NCBI RefSeq assembly: GCF_003049725.1
Contig: NZ_QAGM01000001.1
Coordinates: 273,000-336,999, forward strand
Direction of reading: 5' to 3'
Length of the DNA stretch: 64,000 nucleotides
Source: Oceanimonas marisflavi
GTDB lineage: Bacteria > Pseudomonadota > Gammaproteobacteria > Enterobacterales > Aeromonadaceae
A program made the translations under genes and the position numbers. The notes beneath the pieces were generated by a model. The model had not been told where the DNA came from. It did not search any database and saw only the letters and a program-made list of their open reading frames with translations. How positions within the stretch are numbered: position 1 is the first letter of the stretch; the number at the start of each line of letters is the position of its first letter. Below, one piece after another: positions 8,805 to 20,739 of the stretch.

Positions 8805-11800
8805 CTAGTCAAAAATCAGTTCGACCTTGTCCGAACCCAGCAAGCCCCTGAGCGATTCCAGCATCTGGTCGGTGGGGGTTACCCGCCACTCGGTGCCCAG
8901 AGTGAGCTCGGCTCTTGCGCCGGGTCGGTTGTAGGTCACACGCACAGGACATACGCCCGCCCTTACCGGCGTGAGTATGTCCAGCAATTGAGTAAAAAAG
9001 CCCTGATCGATGCGGCTTTTGTCGATGTACAGTGCGAGCCCGCGGGCAAAGCGCTCCCGGGCATCGCTGATATCAAGCACTTCTCTGGCCGACATTTTAA
9101 GGCCACCGGAGAAGTCGTCAAAGCTGACCTGTCCGCTGATAACCAGAATTTTATCTTTTTCCAGCAAAGACTCATAGCGTTCCAGCGCATCGGAGAACAG
9201 GGTCACGTCCAGCCGGCCGGATTTGTCATCCAGGGTGAGAATGCCCATGCGGTTGCCCCGCTTGGTGGTCATCACCCTGGACGCGATCACCAGCCCCGCC
9301 ACCGTACTGATGCGGTCGCGGCCGCCGGGCTGCACTTCGTTGAGCCGGCCACTGGTATAGTGGCGCAGCTCTCTGGCGTACTGGTTAATGGGGTGACCAG
9401 TGAGATACAGCCCCAGGGTATCACGCTCGCCGTCCAGCCAGATCTTGTCGGGCCAGGGCGGTACGTCGGCAAAGGCGTGCTCTGCCTTGTCTTCTTCCAC
9501 CAGCACGCCAAACATGTCGCCCTGGCCCAGAGCCTCGGCTTTGGCGTGCTGATCGGCGGCCTTCATGGCCTCTTCGAGCGAGGCCATAATGGCAGCCCGG
9601 TGCGGACCCAGCCGGTCCATGGCGCCGGAGAGGATGAGTTTTTCCATCACCCGCTTGTTGAGCTTTTTCAGATCCACCCGGTTGCAGAAGTCGAACAGAT
9701 CCCGGAACGGCCCGCCTTTTTCTCTGGCCTCGAGAATGGATTCAATCGGTGCCTCACCCACCCCCTTGATGGCGCCGATGCCATAGACGATATGGCCGTC
9801 TTCGTTGACGGTAAAGCGGTAGCGGCCGGTGTTCACATCGGGCGGGATCAGGGTCAGGCCCATGCGCTGACACTCGTCCACCAGGGTCACCACCTTGTCG
9901 GTGTTGTCCATGTCGGCAGTCATTACCGCCGCCATGAATTCCGCCGGATAGTGGGTTTTCAGCCACAGGGTCTGGTAGGAGACCAGGGCATAGGCGGCGG
10001 AGTGGGACTTGTTGAAGCCATAACCGGCGAATTTCTCCACCAGGTCAAAGATCTTCATCGCCAGTTCGCCGTCGATGCCGTTGGCCACGGCCCCCGCCTC
10101 AAAGCCGGCCCGCTGCTTGGCCATCTCTTCGGGTTTCTTTTTGCCCATGGCCCGGCGCAGCAGGTCGGCGCCGCCAAGGGAATAGCCCGCCAGCACCTGG
10201 GCTATCTGCATTACCTGCTCCTGATACAGAATAATGCCGTAGGTGGGCTCGAGAATGGGCTTGAGCGACTCATGCTGCCACTGCTCGTCGGGGTAGGACA
10301 CCGCCTCGCGACCGTGCTTGCGGTCGATAAAGTTGTCCACCATGCCCGACTGCAGCGGGCCCGGGCGGAACAGCGCCACCAGGGCGATCATGTCTTCAAA
10401 GCAGTCCGGCTGAAGGCGCTTGATCAAGTCCTTCATGCCCCGGGATTCCAGCTGGAACACCGCCGTGGTCTCATAACGCTTCAGCAGCTGAAACGAAGCC
10501 TTGTCATCGATGGGAATGGCGGCAATATCGATCGGGGGTTTGCCTTCCTTTTCCAGCCGCGGGTTTATCATGCCCAGGGCCCAGTCGATAATGGTGAGGG
10601 TACGCAGACCAAGGAAGTCGAACTTCACCAGGCCGGCGGACTCCACGTCGTTCTTGTCGAACTGGGTGACCGGATGATGCCCTTCGGCATCGCAGTAAAG
10701 GGGCGCAAAGTCGGTGATTTTGGTGGGCGCGATGACCACGCCCCCGGCATGCTTGCCGGCGTTGCGGGTGACCCCTTCCAGAATGCGCGCCATGTCGATC
10801 AGCGCCCGCACTTCCTCGTCCTGATCATACAGTTCGGGCAGCTTGGGCTCGGCGTCAAAGGCCTTGGCCAGGGTCATGCCGGGATCGGGGGGGATCAGCT
10901 TGGAGATGCGATCCACAAAGCCATAGGGGTGGCCCAGCACCCGGCCCACGTCCCGCACCACCGCCTTGGCGGCCATGGTGCCAAAGGTGATGATCTGACT
11001 CACCGCGTCCCGGCCGTAGAGTTCGGCCACGTGGTCGATCACCTCGTCGCGCCTGTCCATGCAGAAGTCGATGTCAAAGTCGGGCATGGACACCCGCTCG
11101 GGGTTCAGAAAGCGTTCAAACAGCAGGTCAAATTCGAGCGGATCCAGATCGGTGATTTTCAGCGCATAGGCCACCAGTGAGCCGGCGCCCGAGCCCCGGC
11201 CCGGCCCCACGGGAATGCCGTTGTCCTTGGACCACTGAATAAACTCCATCACGATCAGGAAGTAACCGGGAAAGCCCATCTGGTTGATGACCTGAAGCTC
11301 AATCTTCAGGCGGTCGTCGTATTCCCCGCGTTTTTCGGCACGCACCTGTGGATCCGGGAACAGAAACTCGAGCCGCTCTTCCAGGCCTTCTTCCGAGCAT
11401 TTGACCAGAAAGTCTTCAATGCTCATGTCGCCGGTGGGAAAGTCCGGCAAAAAGTACTCGCCCAGGCGCACGGTCACGTTGCAGCGCTTGGCGATTTCCA
11501 CACTGTTTTCCAGTGCCTCGGGAATGTCGGCAAACAGCTCGGCCATTTCCTCGGCGCTTTTCAGGTATTGCTCGGGGCTGTAGCGTTTGGGCCGGCGCTT
11601 GTCATCCAGGGTATAGCCGTCGTGAATGGCCACCCGTATCTCGTGGGCGTCAAAGTCGCTCTTGTCGAGAAACACCACCTCGTTGGTGGCCACTACCGGC
11701 AGCTGTTGCTCGGTGGCCAGCGCCACCGCCATATGCAGGTAGCTTTCTTCATCGGGGCGGCCGGTGCGCAGCAGCTCCAGATAATACCTATCGGGAAAAT

Positions 11801-12278
11801 GCTGCTGATAAAAGGCCAGGCACTGCTCACTCAGGGCCTGGTTGCCCTTGAGCAGACAGGCCCCCACATCCCCTTCCCGGCCGCCGGAAAGCACAATCAG
11901 CCCCTCGCCATGCTCGGCCAGCCAGTGTTTGTCGATCACCGGCCTGTGCTGAATATGGCCCCGCTCATGGGCTCTGGATATCAGCAGGGTGATGTTCTGG
12001 TAACCAGTGTTGTCCATGGCCAGCAGAGTGAGCCGGAACAGCTGCTCGCCCATCTCTTCACTCTGCACCCAGATATCGGTGCCCACAATGGGCTTGAGGC
12101 CTTTTTTATGGGCATCGCCGTAAAAGCGCACCAGGCCGCACAGGTTCATCTCGTCGGTCAGGGCCAGGGCCGGATAAGCCTGCTCCTGCACTCGGCTGGT
12201 GATGGGGCCGATCTTGGCCAGGCCATCCACCATGGAAAAGTCGGAGTGAATACGCAGATGAATAAATCCCGTGCTCAT
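8805..12278 (-). CDS. dnaE: DNA polymerase III subunit alpha
   Basis: This is the replicative polymerase catalytic subunit. It has an N-terminal PHP domain ([19 protein letters not shown]), a palm motif [19 protein letters not shown] near residue 400 carrying the catalytic aspartates, [14 protein letters not shown], and the fingers region. An internal clamp-binding motif, QGDMF, corresponds to E. coli QADMF, and an OB fold and tail domain follow. Length is 1157 residues against 1160 in E. coli. Its ATG overlaps the end of rnhB by four bases (ATGA-type), so they are translationally coupled in the lpxA-lpxB-rnhB-dnaE-accA order known from E. coli. Confidence 0.98.
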   Translation of the reverse strand: MSTGFIHLRIHSDFSMVDGLAKIGPITSRVQEQAYPALALTDEMNLCGLVRFYGDAHKKGLKPIVGTDIWVQSEEMGEQLFRLTLLAMDNTGYQNITLLISRAHERGHIQHRPVIDKHWLAEHGEGLIVLSGGREGDVGACLLKGNQALSEQCLAFYQQHFPDRYYLELLRTGRPDEESYLHMAVALATEQQLPVVATNEVVFLDKSDFDAHEIRVAIHDGYTLDDKRRPKRYSPEQYLKSAEEMAELFADIPEALENSVEIAKRCNVTVRLGEYFLPDFPTGDMSIEDFLVKCSEEGLEERLEFLFPDPQVRAEKRGEYDDRLKIELQVINQMGFPGYFLIVMEFIQWSKDNGIPVGPGRGSGAGSLVAYALKITDLDPLEFDLLFERFLNPERVSMPDFDIDFCMDRRDEVIDHVAELYGRDAVSQIITFGTMAAKAVVRDVGRVLGHPYGFVDRISKLIPPDPGMTLAKAFDAEPKLPELYDQDEEVRALIDMARILEGVTRNAGKHAGGVVIAPTKITDFAPLYCDAEGHHPVTQFDKNDVESAGLVKFDFLGLRTLTIIDWALGMINPRLEKEGKPPIDIAAIPIDDKASFQLLKRYETTAVFQLESRGMKDLIKRLQPDCFEDMIALVALFRPGPLQSGMVDNFIDRKHGREAVSYPDEQWQHESLKPILEPTYGIILYQEQVMQIAQVLAGYSLGGADLLRRAMGKKKPEEMAKQRAGFEAGAVANGIDGELAMKIFDLVEKFAGYGFNKSHSAAYALVSYQTLWLKTHYPAEFMAAVMTADMDNTDKVVTLVDECQRMGLTLIPPDVNTGRYRFTVNEDGHIVYGIGAIKGVGEAPIESILEAREKGGPFRDLFDFCNRVDLKKLNKRVMEKLILSGAMDRLGPHRAAIMASLEEAMKAADQHAKAEALGQGDMFGVLVEEDKAEHAFADVPPWPDKIWLDGERDTLGLYLTGHPINQYARELRHYTSGRLNEVQPGGRDRISTVAGLVIASRVMTTKRGNRMGILTLDDKSGRLDVTLFSDALERYESLLEKDKILVISGQVSFDDFSGGLKMSAREVLDISDARERFARGLALYIDKSRIDQGFFTQLLDILTPVRAGVCPVRVTYNRPGARAELTLGTEWRVTPTDQMLESLRGLLGSDKVELIFD

Positions 12279-12868
12279 GCGCCCTCCAGCGCCCGGGCCA
12301 CGGGTTTAAAGCTTTTGCGATGTTCGGGCAAGGCGCCGTGCTCGGCCAAGGCCGCCATATGCTCTTTGGTGGGGTAGCCCTTGTGGCGGGCAAAGCCGTA
12401 TTGCGGATGCCGGGCATCCAGCGCCAGCATTTCATTGTCCCGCGCCACCTTGGCCAGAATGGAGGCGGCGCTGATCTCCGCCACCCGGCTGTCCCCTTTT
12501 ACCACTGCCTGGGCAGGCATGGGCAGTTCGGGGCAGCGGTTGCCGTCGATAAACACAAAGCCGGGCTGCACGGAAAGACCCGCCACCGCCCGGGTCATGG
12601 CCAGCATGGTGGCCTGCAATATGTTCAGCTCATCGATTTCGGCCGCCGTGCAGCGGCCAATGGCCCAGGCCAGGGCATGCTCGCGAATAAGCGGCGCCAG
12701 CTGCTCCCGCTTTTTCTCGCTGATTTTCTTGGAGTCGGCGAGACCGGGAATCGGGTGATGAGGGTCGAGAATAACGGCGGCGGTGACCACGTCGCCGACC
12801 AGAGGGCCCCGGCCCACTTCGTCGACGCCGGCCACCAGCACGCCGCTGGGGTAAATAATGTCGCTCAT
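12275..12868 (-). CDS. rnhB: ribonuclease HII
   Basis: RNase HII removes ribonucleotides from DNA and cleaves RNA-DNA hybrids. The acidic active site starts with [17 protein letters not shown] (Asp16, Glu17), followed by [20 protein letters not shown] and [19 protein letters not shown]. It has 197 residues (198 in E. coli). It overlaps lpxB and dnaE by four bases at each end, showing tight operon structure. Confidence 0.96.
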   Translation of the reverse strand: MSDIIYPSGVLVAGVDEVGRGPLVGDVVTAAVILDPHHPIPGLADSKKISEKKREQLAPLIREHALAWAIGRCTAAEIDELNILQATMLAMTRAVAGLSVQPGFVFIDGNRCPELPMPAQAVVKGDSRVAEISAASILAKVARDNEMLALDARHPQYGFARHKGYPTKEHMAALAEHGALPEHRKSFKPVARALEGA

Positions 12869-14031
12869 GGTTTTCTTGTTGCCAGCTCCAGCACCGCCAG
12901 GGCGGCCTGTTCGTCGGCGTTACAGCGAATGCGTTTGTGCAGTTGAGTGAAATGAGCCACCAGCTCACTGGTGTCGTTGTCGAGCAGCTTGCCGATTTCA
13001 TCCACAATATGACCCGGCGTGCATTCGTGCTGGATCAGCTCGCTCACCAGGGTCTGATCCGCCAGCAGATTGGGCAGCGACACATGCTCGGTTTTCACCA
13101 GCCGCTGGGCCAGCCAGTAGCTGAAATCCTTGAGCCTGTAGCCCACCACCATGGGCTTTTTGGCCAGCATGGCTTCCAGGGTGGCGGTACCCGAGGCCAG
13201 CAGCACCACGTCGGCGGCGGTCATCACCTCGCGCCCCTGCCCCTCGATCAGAGTAACCTCGAGCCCTGGCGCAACCCGCTCCTTGATGGCCAGAAATTCC
13301 TGACGGCGCTTCTCACTGACCAGAGGCACCACAAACTGCAGCTCGGGATGACGCACCTTGAGCTGCTTGCAGGCTTCCAGATACACCGGACTCAGCAGGG
13401 TCACCTCGGCATGGCGGCTGCCGGGCAACAGAGCCAGGTAGCGGCCATTTACATCCAGGCCCAGTCGCTCCCGGGCACTGCGCGTATCGGGCACCAGCGG
13501 CATTTGATCCGCCAGGGTATGACCGATAAAACGGCAAGGCGCGTCAAAGCGGTCGTAAAAGGCTTTTTCAAAGGGCAGAAAGGCCAGCACCAGATCGGTG
13601 GCGGCCTTTATCTTGTGAATGCGGCTCTGCCGCCAGGCCCAGACCGAGGGGCTGACATAATGCACGGTGGCAATGCCCGCCTGCTTCAGCCTGTGCTCCA
13701 CCCCGATATTGAAGTCGGGAGCGTCGATGCCCACGAACACATCGGGTGGGTTGGCGATAAAGTGCCGAATAATCTGCTTGCGGATTTGCAGAATGCGCGG
13801 CAGCCGGCCCAGCACTTCCACTATGCCCATTACCGCCAGCTCTTCCATCTCAAACAGGGCCTTGCAGCCTTCCGCCTGCATCTGCGGGCCGGCAATGCCT
13901 TCAATGATGGCGTCGGGGTGGCGACGGCGCAGCTCGCGAATAAGCCCGGCCCCAAGGGTGTCGCCGGACACTTCACCGGCGACAATGCCGATACGCAGGG
14001 GCGCCTCAGGCACGAATAATTCCGCGCTCAT
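12865..14031 (-). CDS. lpxB: lipid-A-disaccharide synthase
   Basis: LpxB is a GT19 glycosyltransferase that joins UDP-diacylglucosamine and lipid X at the inner membrane. Typical regions are [78 protein letters not shown] and [19 protein letters not shown]. The ATG chosen gives 388 residues (382 in E. coli) and lies 26 bases inside lpxA; a TTG six codons upstream is an alternative. It is coupled to lpxA and rnhB. Confidence 0.95.
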   Translation of the reverse strand: MSAELFVPEAPLRIGIVAGEVSGDTLGAGLIRELRRRHPDAIIEGIAGPQMQAEGCKALFEMEELAVMGIVEVLGRLPRILQIRKQIIRHFIANPPDVFVGIDAPDFNIGVEHRLKQAGIATVHYVSPSVWAWRQSRIHKIKAATDLVLAFLPFEKAFYDRFDAPCRFIGHTLADQMPLVPDTRSARERLGLDVNGRYLALLPGSRHAEVTLLSPVYLEACKQLKVRHPELQFVVPLVSEKRRQEFLAIKERVAPGLEVTLIEGQGREVMTAADVVLLASGTATLEAMLAKKPMVVGYRLKDFSYWLAQRLVKTEHVSLPNLLADQTLVSELIQHECTPGHIVDEIGKLLDNDTSELVAHFTQLHKRIRCNADEQAALAVLELATRKP

Positions 14032-14797
14032 TGGCCTTGAGGAAATCAACCATAATGCTCACCTCTGAGTGCTTTTCACCCAGGCTTTCCAGCGCCGGCA
14101 ACACTTCCTCCACGGTTTTACCGCTGCGGAACAGCTCCCGATAGGCCTGCTTGATGGCGGAGATGGCTTCCTTGCTGAAGCCCCGGCGGCGCAGCCCTTC
14201 GGAATTGATGCCAAAAGGCTTGGCATAATGGCCGGCGGCCATCACGTAGGGCGGCACGTCCTTGTTGAGCGCGGCGCAGCCGGCAATAAAGGCGTGGCTG
14301 CCGACCCGGCCAAACTGGTGAATGGCGGCATGGCCACCAAAAATCACGTGGTCACCAATGTGTACGTGCCCCGCCAGGGTGGCGTTGTTGGCGAAGATAC
14401 AATCACTGCCAATGCGGCAGTCGTGAGCCACATGCACGTTCACCATAAACAGGTTACGGCTGCCCACGACAGTGAGGCTTTCATCCTGGGAGGTGCCCCG
14501 GTGAAAGGTGCAGGATTCACGAAGAATGTTGTCGTCGCCGATTTCCAGCACGGTGCGCTCGCCGGCGTATTTCTTGTCCTGGCAGTCTTCACCAATGGAG
14601 GCAAACTGAAAAATACGGTTACGCTTGCCAATACGGGTCGGGCCCTTGATCACCACATGAGAGGCGATCCGGCAGTCGTCACCAATTTCTACGTCGGGAC
14701 CGATCAGGGTCCAGGGGCCAATCTCCACGCCCTTGCCAATAACGGCATCGGGATGAACGATGGCGGTTTCATGGATCACTGCACCTTGTTCACTCAC
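14006..14797 (-). CDS. lpxA: UDP-N-acetylglucosamine acyltransferase
   Basis: LpxA adds the first 3-hydroxyacyl chain to UDP-GlcNAc in lipid A synthesis. The left-handed beta-helix hexapeptides are evident, and the catalytic histidine lies in [20 protein letters not shown]. The C-terminal helical part has [12 protein letters not shown]. The start is a GTG with GAGGG upstream, inside the fabZ tail, giving 263 residues (262 in E. coli); longer in-frame sequence upstream would overlap fabZ and is not family-like. Only two bases separate it from fabZ. Confidence 0.95.
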   Translation of the reverse strand: MSEQGAVIHETAIVHPDAVIGKGVEIGPWTLIGPDVEIGDDCRIASHVVIKGPTRIGKRNRIFQFASIGEDCQDKKYAGERTVLEIGDDNILRESCTFHRGTSQDESLTVVGSRNLFMVNVHVAHDCRIGSDCIFANNATLAGHVHIGDHVIFGGHAAIHQFGRVGSHAFIAGCAALNKDVPPYVMAAGHYAKPFGINSEGLRRRGFSKEAISAIKQAYRELFRSGKTVEEVLPALESLGEKHSEVSIMVDFLKANERGIIRA

Positions 14798-14799
14798 AC

Positions 14800-15261
14800 T
14801 TAACCCTCGCGTTTGGCGCACATCAGCTCGGCGGTGCACACAACTTCGCCGTCGACGCTGGCAACACCGGTAAACTTGGCGATGCCTCTGCGCTCTTTCA
14901 GATAAACCACGTCCAGCACCAGCTGGTCTCCCGGCACCACGGGGCGTTTGAAGCGGGCGTTGTCGATGGAGGCAAAGTAATACAGCTCGTTGGGCTTGGG
15001 CTTGCCTACCATTTTAAACGCCAGAATGCCGGTGGCCTGGGCCATGGCTTCCAGGATCAGCACACCGGGAAACACCGGCTTGTTGGGAAAGTGGCCGGTG
15101 AACATGGGCTCGTTGAACGACACGTTCTTGATGCCGCGCAGGGTTTTGCGCTCCGGGCTTATCTCGTAGTGAGCCACCCGGTCGACCATCAGGAAAGGAT
15201 AGCGGTGCGGCAACAATTCCAGGATCTCCTGGATGTCCAACTGATTCAGTTCGTTACTCAA
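14800..15261 (-). CDS. fabZ: 3-hydroxyacyl-ACP dehydratase FabZ
   Basis: FabZ dehydrates 3-hydroxyacyl-ACP in fatty-acid elongation. The hot-dog fold carries [18 protein letters not shown] and the active-site block [20 protein letters not shown] (catalytic His and Glu). It starts with TTG, with GTAGGG upstream; E. coli fabZ also uses TTG. It sits between lpxD and lpxA, the conserved point where lipid A and fatty-acid synthesis compete for hydroxyacyl-ACP. Confidence 0.96.
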   Translation of the reverse strand: MSNELNQLDIQEILELLPHRYPFLMVDRVAHYEISPERKTLRGIKNVSFNEPMFTGHFPNKPVFPGVLILEAMAQATGILAFKMVGKPKPNELYYFASIDNARFKRPVVPGDQLVLDVVYLKERRGIAKFTGVASVDGEVVCTAELMCAKREG

Positions 15262-15285
15262 AATTTAACCCTACCAAAAGTGTGC

Positions 15286-16308
15286 TTAGTCGTTGTTGTT
15301 CAGTTTTTTTTCAAGCTGGCTCAGCCGCTTGTGCATGTCGTCAATGCGCATCACACGCGCCGCTGTTTTGCGCCACTCCTTGTTCGGTTGCAGCGGAATG
15401 CCGGAGGAGTAAACACCGGGCTCGGTAATGGGCCGCATTACCATGGCCATGCCGGTAATGGTGACGCCGTCACAGATTTCCATGTGGCCGTTGAACACCG
15501 AAGCGCCACCAATAATACAATATTTACCGACCTTGAGACTACCGGCCATGATGGTACCGCCCGCCATGGCGGTACCGTAGCCAATTTCCACGTTATGGGC
15601 GATCTGACACTGGTTGTCGATAATCACATTATCGGCAATACGGGTATCCTCCAGCGCGCCCCTGTCTATGGTAGTACAGGCGCCGATTTCCACCCGGTTG
15701 CCGATAACCACACCGCCGAGCTGAGGGATCTTGATCCACTCGCCCTTGTTGTTGGCATAGCCAAAGCCGTCGGCGCCGATCACCGCGCCCGACTGCACCA
15801 GACAGTCGCTGCCAAAGGTGACGCCATGGTAGATGGTCACATTGGCCCAGAGCTTGGTGCGGGCGCCCAGGCGCGAGTTTTTGCCCACAAAGCAACCGGG
15901 GCCGATGATAACGCCGTCTTCAAGCACCACACCGGACTCGATCACCGCATTGGCGCCGATGGCCACGCCCTTGCCGAGCGTGGCGCTTTTCGCCACCACG
16001 GCGCTGGGGTGCACATCCACCGCCGGGGCTGGCGTGGTGTCCAGCGCCTGGGCGGCCAGGGCAAAGCCAAGATACGGGTCGGCCATCACCAGACTGGCGA
16101 CCGGACAGGCGTCCTTGTCTTCTGCCCGCAGTATTACCGCTGCCGCCTGCGTGTGCTCCAGCAGGTGGCGGTATTTGCCGTCGGTCAGAAAGGCAACCTC
16201 ACCGGGACCGGCCTTGTCGAGGGTATTGACCTTGTGAATGGGCTGCGCAGGATCTCCGTGCAGCTCGGCTCCCAGTGCCTGGGTCAGTTGTTGCAGTGTG
16301 ATGCTCAT
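15286..16308 (-). CDS. lpxD: UDP-3-O-(3-hydroxyacyl)glucosamine N-acyltransferase
   Basis: LpxD adds the N-linked hydroxyacyl chain in lipid A synthesis. An N-terminal uridine-binding domain (residues 1-100) is followed by hexapeptide repeats and [17 protein letters not shown] with the catalytic histidine. A C-terminal helix ([21 protein letters not shown]) contacts ACP in homologues. Length is 340 residues (341 in E. coli). It lies 13 bases after skp. Confidence 0.97.
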   Translation of the reverse strand: MSITLQQLTQALGAELHGDPAQPIHKVNTLDKAGPGEVAFLTDGKYRHLLEHTQAAAVILRAEDKDACPVASLVMADPYLGFALAAQALDTTPAPAVDVHPSAVVAKSATLGKGVAIGANAVIESGVVLEDGVIIGPGCFVGKNSRLGARTKLWANVTIYHGVTFGSDCLVQSGAVIGADGFGYANNKGEWIKIPQLGGVVIGNRVEIGACTTIDRGALEDTRIADNVIIDNQCQIAHNVEIGYGTAMAGGTIMAGSLKVGKYCIIGGASVFNGHMEICDGVTITGMAMVMRPITEPGVYSSGIPLQPNKEWRKTAARVMRIDDMHKRLSQLEKKLNNND

Positions 16309-16321
16309 GGGCTTGCTCTTG

Positions 16322-16822
16322 TTACTTGCTGACGCGGCTGATCACCTGTTGGGTGATGTCGAGAGACGGATTAACATAAATCACGGCGCCCCGCTCGATC
16401 ACCAGATCCAGCCCCTGTGTTTTGGTAATGTCATCTATCGCGCCCTTGATACGCGACAGCATTTTCTGGCGCTCTTCGTGCTCACGACGCGCCTGGTCCT
16501 GCTCCAGTGCCCGCGCCTTCTGCACAAAGGCGGCCTGCATTTCATTGAGCTTTTTCTGCGCCTCGGCCTTTTGCTGATCGTTCATAAAGGCCATGTCTTT
16601 TTGCTGTTTTTCCACAAAGCTGCGGCCCTGCTCTTCCAGCGTCTGCACTTCCTTCACCCGGGAAGCAAATTCGTTTTTCAGCTGGTTGCGTACCACCTCC
16701 CGCTGAGGCATTTTCTGAAAGACTTCGGCGGTATCCACCACCGCAATCTTGCCCTGGGCCTGGGCCAGGGTCGCGGTCATGACCAGCGCCAGGGCGCCGG
16801 CGAGTTTAACCAGTTTGTTCAT
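16322..16822 (-). CDS. skp: periplasmic chaperone Skp (OmpH)
   Basis: Skp is a trimeric jellyfish-shaped chaperone that holds unfolded outer-membrane proteins in the periplasm. The signal peptide [20 protein letters not shown] ends before [10 protein letters not shown]. The long charged helices (residues about 50-115, rich in Lys, Glu and Gln) form the tentacles. It has 166 residues (161 in E. coli). It follows bamA in the usual order, but a 109-base GTGAGGGG-type hairpin repeat is inserted between the two. Confidence 0.95.
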   Translation of the reverse strand: MNKLVKLAGALALVMTATLAQAQGKIAVVDTAEVFQKMPQREVVRNQLKNEFASRVKEVQTLEEQGRSFVEKQQKDMAFMNDQQKAEAQKKLNEMQAAFVQKARALEQDQARREHEERQKMLSRIKGAIDDITKTQGLDLVIERGAVIYVNPSLDITQQVISRVSK

Positions 16823-16840
16823 TTAAATTCTCCTTGTTCG

Positions 16841-16949
16841 GTGAGGGGTGAGGCGTTAACGGTCAGAAGTGAGGGGTGAGGCGTTAAAGGTGAGGGGAAA
16901 AAATCTCCCCACTCTTCTCCCCTCACTCCTCACGCTTCACCCCTCACGC
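16841..16949. repeat. GTGAGGGG/CCCCTCAC hairpin repeat, skp-bamA copy
   Basis: Left arm with three GTGAGGGG-type units (GGTGAGGGGTGAGGCGTTAA is repeated with small changes). Right arm with CTCCCCTCACTCCTCAC and TTCACCCCTCACGC. It would fold into a long imperfect hairpin in the bamA-skp transcript. Related copies lie between pyrH and frr and at the end of aceK. Confidence 0.8.
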
Positions 16950-16951
16950 AG

Positions 16952-19360
16952 TTAAAACGTGCGGCCGATATTGAAGTTGAACACCTCGGTCTTGTCCCCT
17001 TCCACCTCGGTGATCGGGGTGGCCAGGGAGAACACCAGCGGGCCCAGGGGTGACAGCCACTGCATGCTGACACCGGCAGAAGCACGATACTCGCCGGGAT
17101 CGCCGAAGTCATAACAGCCTTTGGTGCAACCGGCAAAATCGGACGCATCGTATTCGGTGTCCCATACGGTGCCCACATCCATAAACAGGCTGGTGCGCAG
17201 GGAGCGCTGCAGATCCTCACCGGCAAAGGGCGTGGGCACGATCAGCTCCAGGGAGCCCGCCAGCAGGGCGTTGCCGCCAATGGCGCTGCCGTCCGTGGTC
17301 AGATCACCATTGTCTTCCCGGAAAACAGCCCGCGGCCCCACCGAGTTGCTCTTGAAACCGCGCAGGGTGCTGAAGCCACCGGCATAGTAGTTTTCAAAGA
17401 AGGGCAACCGGCTGGTATTACCGTAACCGTCGGCGTAAGCGGCGCGGAACTTGCCGTGCAGTACCCAGTTGTGCTTGCGATCGAGCGGAAAGTAATGACC
17501 ATCGTCAAAGCTCAGCTTGTAATACTGAAGATCCGAACCGGGAACCGTCACCTTGGCGCTCAGGCTCTGGCGGCTGCCGGACGTGGGGAACACGCCCCGG
17601 TTAAGGGTATTGCGGGTCCAGCCGGCGGTCAGATCGAAGTCGTCAAAGGTCACCTTCTCGTCTTCATTAGCATCATTGTCGCTCCAGAACGCCCGCAGCT
17701 GTTCCGAAGCCCGATCCGGCTGGCTCAGGGTGTTGTGCTCATACCCCAGGCTGAAGTTCAGGCTGTTGTTCTCATCGATGGGGAAGCCGGTAAGGCCACG
17801 CACACCATAGGTGGTGCTTTCATAATCGATGGAGCCCAGATCATCATCGGACTCAAACGACCGGTAATAGATGCGGCCACCCAGGCTGACCCCGTCCACG
17901 GTGAAGTAGGGATCGGTAAAGTCCAGCGACACATTCTTGGAATAGTCGTTCATCTGGGAGTTGATGCCCACCCGGTTGCCGGTGCCAAGGAAGTTGTCCT
18001 GCTGCAGGCCGGCCTGAATGCTGAAGCCGGAGTCGGTACCGAAGCCCACACCAAAGTTGATGGAGCCGGCGGGCTGCTCCTTGACCTTGACGTCGAGATC
18101 CACCAGGTCGTCCTGTCCCGGCAGACGCTGAGTGTCCACTTCCACGTTTTCAAAGTAACCCAGCCGGTTCAGACGGGTGCGGGACTGCTCGATATTTTCG
18201 CTCGACAGCCAGGTGCCCTCCATCTGACGCATTTCCCGGCGCAGTACCTCGTCCTTGGTGATCTCGTTGCCGCTGAAGTTGATGCGGCGCACATAGACCC
18301 GGTTGCCCGGCTCGATATTGACCACCAGCTCCACCTTGTTGGTGGCTTCATCGATTTGCGGAAAGGTGTTGATACGCGGATAGGCGTAGCCGAAACGACC
18401 AAGAAAGCGCGACAGCAGCTCTTCCATATGGGCGGTGTCGGCGGCGGAATAGAGATCACCGCGCTCGATGGGAATAAGCTCGTTCATCTCCCGCTGGCGA
18501 TCAATCAGGTTGCCACGCAGGCTGACGCCGGAAACCGTATACTGCTTGCCCTCGGTCACATTCAGGGTAATGTAAACCCCTTCCTTGTCGGGCGACATGG
18601 ACACCTGGGTGGAGGTGACATCCGCCTTGAGATAGCCCCGATCGCGGTAAAAGGAGCGCAGGGTCTCAATGTCGCCGGCCAGCTTCTGTTTCTGATAACG
18701 CTTGTCACCCAGAATGTTCCACCAGGGCACATCGTCTGACAGCTCCAGCTGGCTCAGCAGCTGCTCTTCACTGAAGGCACGGTTGCCGACAATGTTGATC
18801 TGCTTGATTTCGGCGGCTTCGCCTTCCACAAATTCGAACTTGAGATCAACCCGGTTGCGGGGCAGCGGTGTCAGTACCGCCCTGACATCGGCGGAATACT
18901 TGCCCACGCCGTAGTAAAAATCTTCCAGGCCTTTTTCCAGCTCGCTGAGGGTAGTACGATCCAGCGGCTCGCCAACTCTCACTCCGGCCCCTTCCAGGCT
19001 TTCACGCAGCTGCTCTTCCTTGATTTCCTTGTTGCCGCTGAAGCTGATGCCGGCAATGGTAGGCCGCTCGGTGACCTGTACCACCAGGGTATCACCGTCG
19101 CGCAACAGCTGAACCTGCTCGAAGTTGCCGGAAGCGTAAAGACTGCGAATGGCTTCGGCCAGACGGGCCTGATCGACCTCCTCGCCTACCCGGACCGGCA
19201 GGCTGAGCAGGGCTGCGCCCAGGGTTACCCGTTGCAGGCCATCAACCTGAATGTCTTCTACCACAAAGGGGGTGATGCCGCTCTGCGCCTGGGCCAGCAT
19301 GCTGGCGCCCAGCAGGCAGGAAGCGGCAAACGTATTCTTGAGTGCCCTTGTTTTTGCCAT
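16952..19360 (-). CDS. bamA: outer-membrane beta-barrel assembly protein BamA
   Basis: BamA is the essential Omp85 core of the BAM complex. A signal peptide ends around MLAQAQS, and five POTRA domains follow ([20 protein letters not shown] begins the first). A 16-strand barrel includes the conserved loop-6 motif [15 protein letters not shown] (usually VRGF). The C-terminal strand NFNIGRTF ends in Phe, the usual barrel signal. It has 802 residues (810 in E. coli). It follows rseP and precedes skp and lpxD as in other gammaproteobacteria. Confidence 0.97.
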   Translation of the reverse strand: MAKTRALKNTFAASCLLGASMLAQAQSGITPFVVEDIQVDGLQRVTLGAALLSLPVRVGEEVDQARLAEAIRSLYASGNFEQVQLLRDGDTLVVQVTERPTIAGISFSGNKEIKEEQLRESLEGAGVRVGEPLDRTTLSELEKGLEDFYYGVGKYSADVRAVLTPLPRNRVDLKFEFVEGEAAEIKQINIVGNRAFSEEQLLSQLELSDDVPWWNILGDKRYQKQKLAGDIETLRSFYRDRGYLKADVTSTQVSMSPDKEGVYITLNVTEGKQYTVSGVSLRGNLIDRQREMNELIPIERGDLYSAADTAHMEELLSRFLGRFGYAYPRINTFPQIDEATNKVELVVNIEPGNRVYVRRINFSGNEITKDEVLRREMRQMEGTWLSSENIEQSRTRLNRLGYFENVEVDTQRLPGQDDLVDLDVKVKEQPAGSINFGVGFGTDSGFSIQAGLQQDNFLGTGNRVGINSQMNDYSKNVSLDFTDPYFTVDGVSLGGRIYYRSFESDDDLGSIDYESTTYGVRGLTGFPIDENNSLNFSLGYEHNTLSQPDRASEQLRAFWSDNDANEDEKVTFDDFDLTAGWTRNTLNRGVFPTSGSRQSLSAKVTVPGSDLQYYKLSFDDGHYFPLDRKHNWVLHGKFRAAYADGYGNTSRLPFFENYYAGGFSTLRGFKSNSVGPRAVFREDNGDLTTDGSAIGGNALLAGSLELIVPTPFAGEDLQRSLRTSLFMDVGTVWDTEYDASDFAGCTKGCYDFGDPGEYRASAGVSMQWLSPLGPLVFSLATPITEVEGDKTEVFNFNIGRTF

Positions 19361-19389
19361 AGCCTGACTTGATCCTTGTGTCTTGTCGC

Positions 19390-20739
19390 TCAGAGGCGAC
19401 CAATGTCATTAAACAGCGCCAGCCCCATCAGCAATATCAGCAGGGCCGCCCCTATCCTGAATCCCAGCTCCTGTATTTTTTCCGGCACCGGCCGGCCGGT
19501 AATGGCCTCAACCGCATAAAACAGCAGGTGCCCACCATCCAGTACCGGCAGGGGCAACAGGTTGATAATGCCCAGATTCACGCTGACCAGCGCCATAAAA
19601 CTGAGAAAATATACCAGTCCGAAGTCGGCGCTGGCACCGGCCCCCTTGGCAATGGAAATGGGTCCGCTCAGGTTGTCGACGGAGACGATACCGGTCAGCA
19701 GCTTGCCGATCATGCTGAAGGTCAGCACCGTCAGCTCCCAGGTGCGCTCCGCCCCTTCCCACAAGGCCCGGACCGGGCCATAGGCAAGCTCAAAACGGTA
19801 ACGCTCATCCACCGGGGTGACCGAGGGCGCCACTCCCACATAACCAATGGCCTTGTCATCGGTTTCAAGCAGAGCCGGTGTGAGCATCAGGTCGAGGCTC
19901 TGACCCGCACGGCGCACCACAAGTTCCACCGGCTCCCCGGGAGAAGACTGCACCAGTGCCACAAACTGCGACCAGTCGCGCAATATTTCACCATTGGCGC
20001 TGTAAAGCGTGTCCCCGGGCTGCAGCCCGGACTGCTCCCCGGCCCCACCGGCCAGCACCTGCTCCAGAGTCAGAGTGGGTACCGGGCCTTCCGGCACCAG
20101 CCCCAGAGCGGTAATGGGTGATTCACTGTCGGGATCGAACCGCCAGCGTTCAAGGGGCAGCGTCAGCTGTTGCTCCCGGCCATTGTTGTCCTGAACCTTA
20201 ATGGTGGTCTGATCGGCACCAATACGGCCAATCAGCGAAAAATTCACCTCTTCCCAGGTGAGTACCTGATTGCCATTGACGGCGGTAATTTCCATGCCGG
20301 GCGTGACTCCGCCCAGAGCGGCGGGTGACTCGGCGATCACGTCTCTGACCACCGGCTTCACCGAGGGCACACCGATCATGAACATCAGCCAGAAGGCAAA
20401 CACCGCAAACAAAAAGTTGGCCATGGGGCCGGCCACCACAATGGCCATGCGCGCCCATACCGACTTGTTGTTAAAGGCCTGGTCCGCCAGCTCCGGCGGG
20501 ACCTCATCGACCCGGCCGTCGAGCATTTTCACATAGCCACCCAGAGGGATCATGGCCACCACATACTCGGTGCCGTCACGGCCGGTTTTACGCCAGATGG
20601 GCTTGCCAAAGCCGATGGAAAATCGCTCAACCCGCACGCCATTGCGCCGGGCCACCCAGAAGTGGCCGTATTCATGTACCGCCACCAGTATGCCAAGGGC
20701 GATAATAAAGGCGCCCAGATTCCACAGTATTTCAATCAT
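19390..20739 (-). CDS. rseP: site-2 intramembrane protease RseP
   Basis: RseP cleaves the anti-sigma factor RseA within the membrane after DegS, activating sigma-E during envelope stress, and also clears signal peptides. The zinc motif HEYGH lies in the first membrane helix ([12 protein letters not shown]), and the third metal ligand is in [15 protein letters not shown]. Two PDZ-like domains lie in the periplasmic part ([30 protein letters not shown]). It has 449 residues (450 in E. coli). It overlaps dxr by four bases. Confidence 0.97.
   Translation of the reverse strand: MIEILWNLGAFIIALGILVAVHEYGHFWVARRNGVRVERFSIGFGKPIWRKTGRDGTEYVVAMIPLGGYVKMLDGRVDEVPPELADQAFNNKSVWARMAIVVAGPMANFLFAVFAFWLMFMIGVPSVKPVVRDVIAESPAALGGVTPGMEITAVNGNQVLTWEEVNFSLIGRIGADQTTIKVQDNNGREQQLTLPLERWRFDPDSESPITALGLVPEGPVPTLTLEQVLAGGAGEQSGLQPGDTLYSANGEILRDWSQFVALVQSSPGEPVELVVRRAGQSLDLMLTPALLETDDKAIGYVGVAPSVTPVDERYRFELAYGPVRALWEGAERTWELTVLTFSMIGKLLTGIVSVDNLSGPISIAKGAGASADFGLVYFLSFMALVSVNLGIINLLPLPVLDGGHLLFYAVEAITGRPVPEKIQELGFRIGAALLILLMGLALFNDIGRL

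Noticed and set aside
7971-11180. A 1069-codon plus-strand open frame across accA and dnaE
   Set aside because: It is the antisense of two certain genes; its His/Gly/Gln-rich low-complexity composition is typical of a shadow frame in GC-rich DNA.
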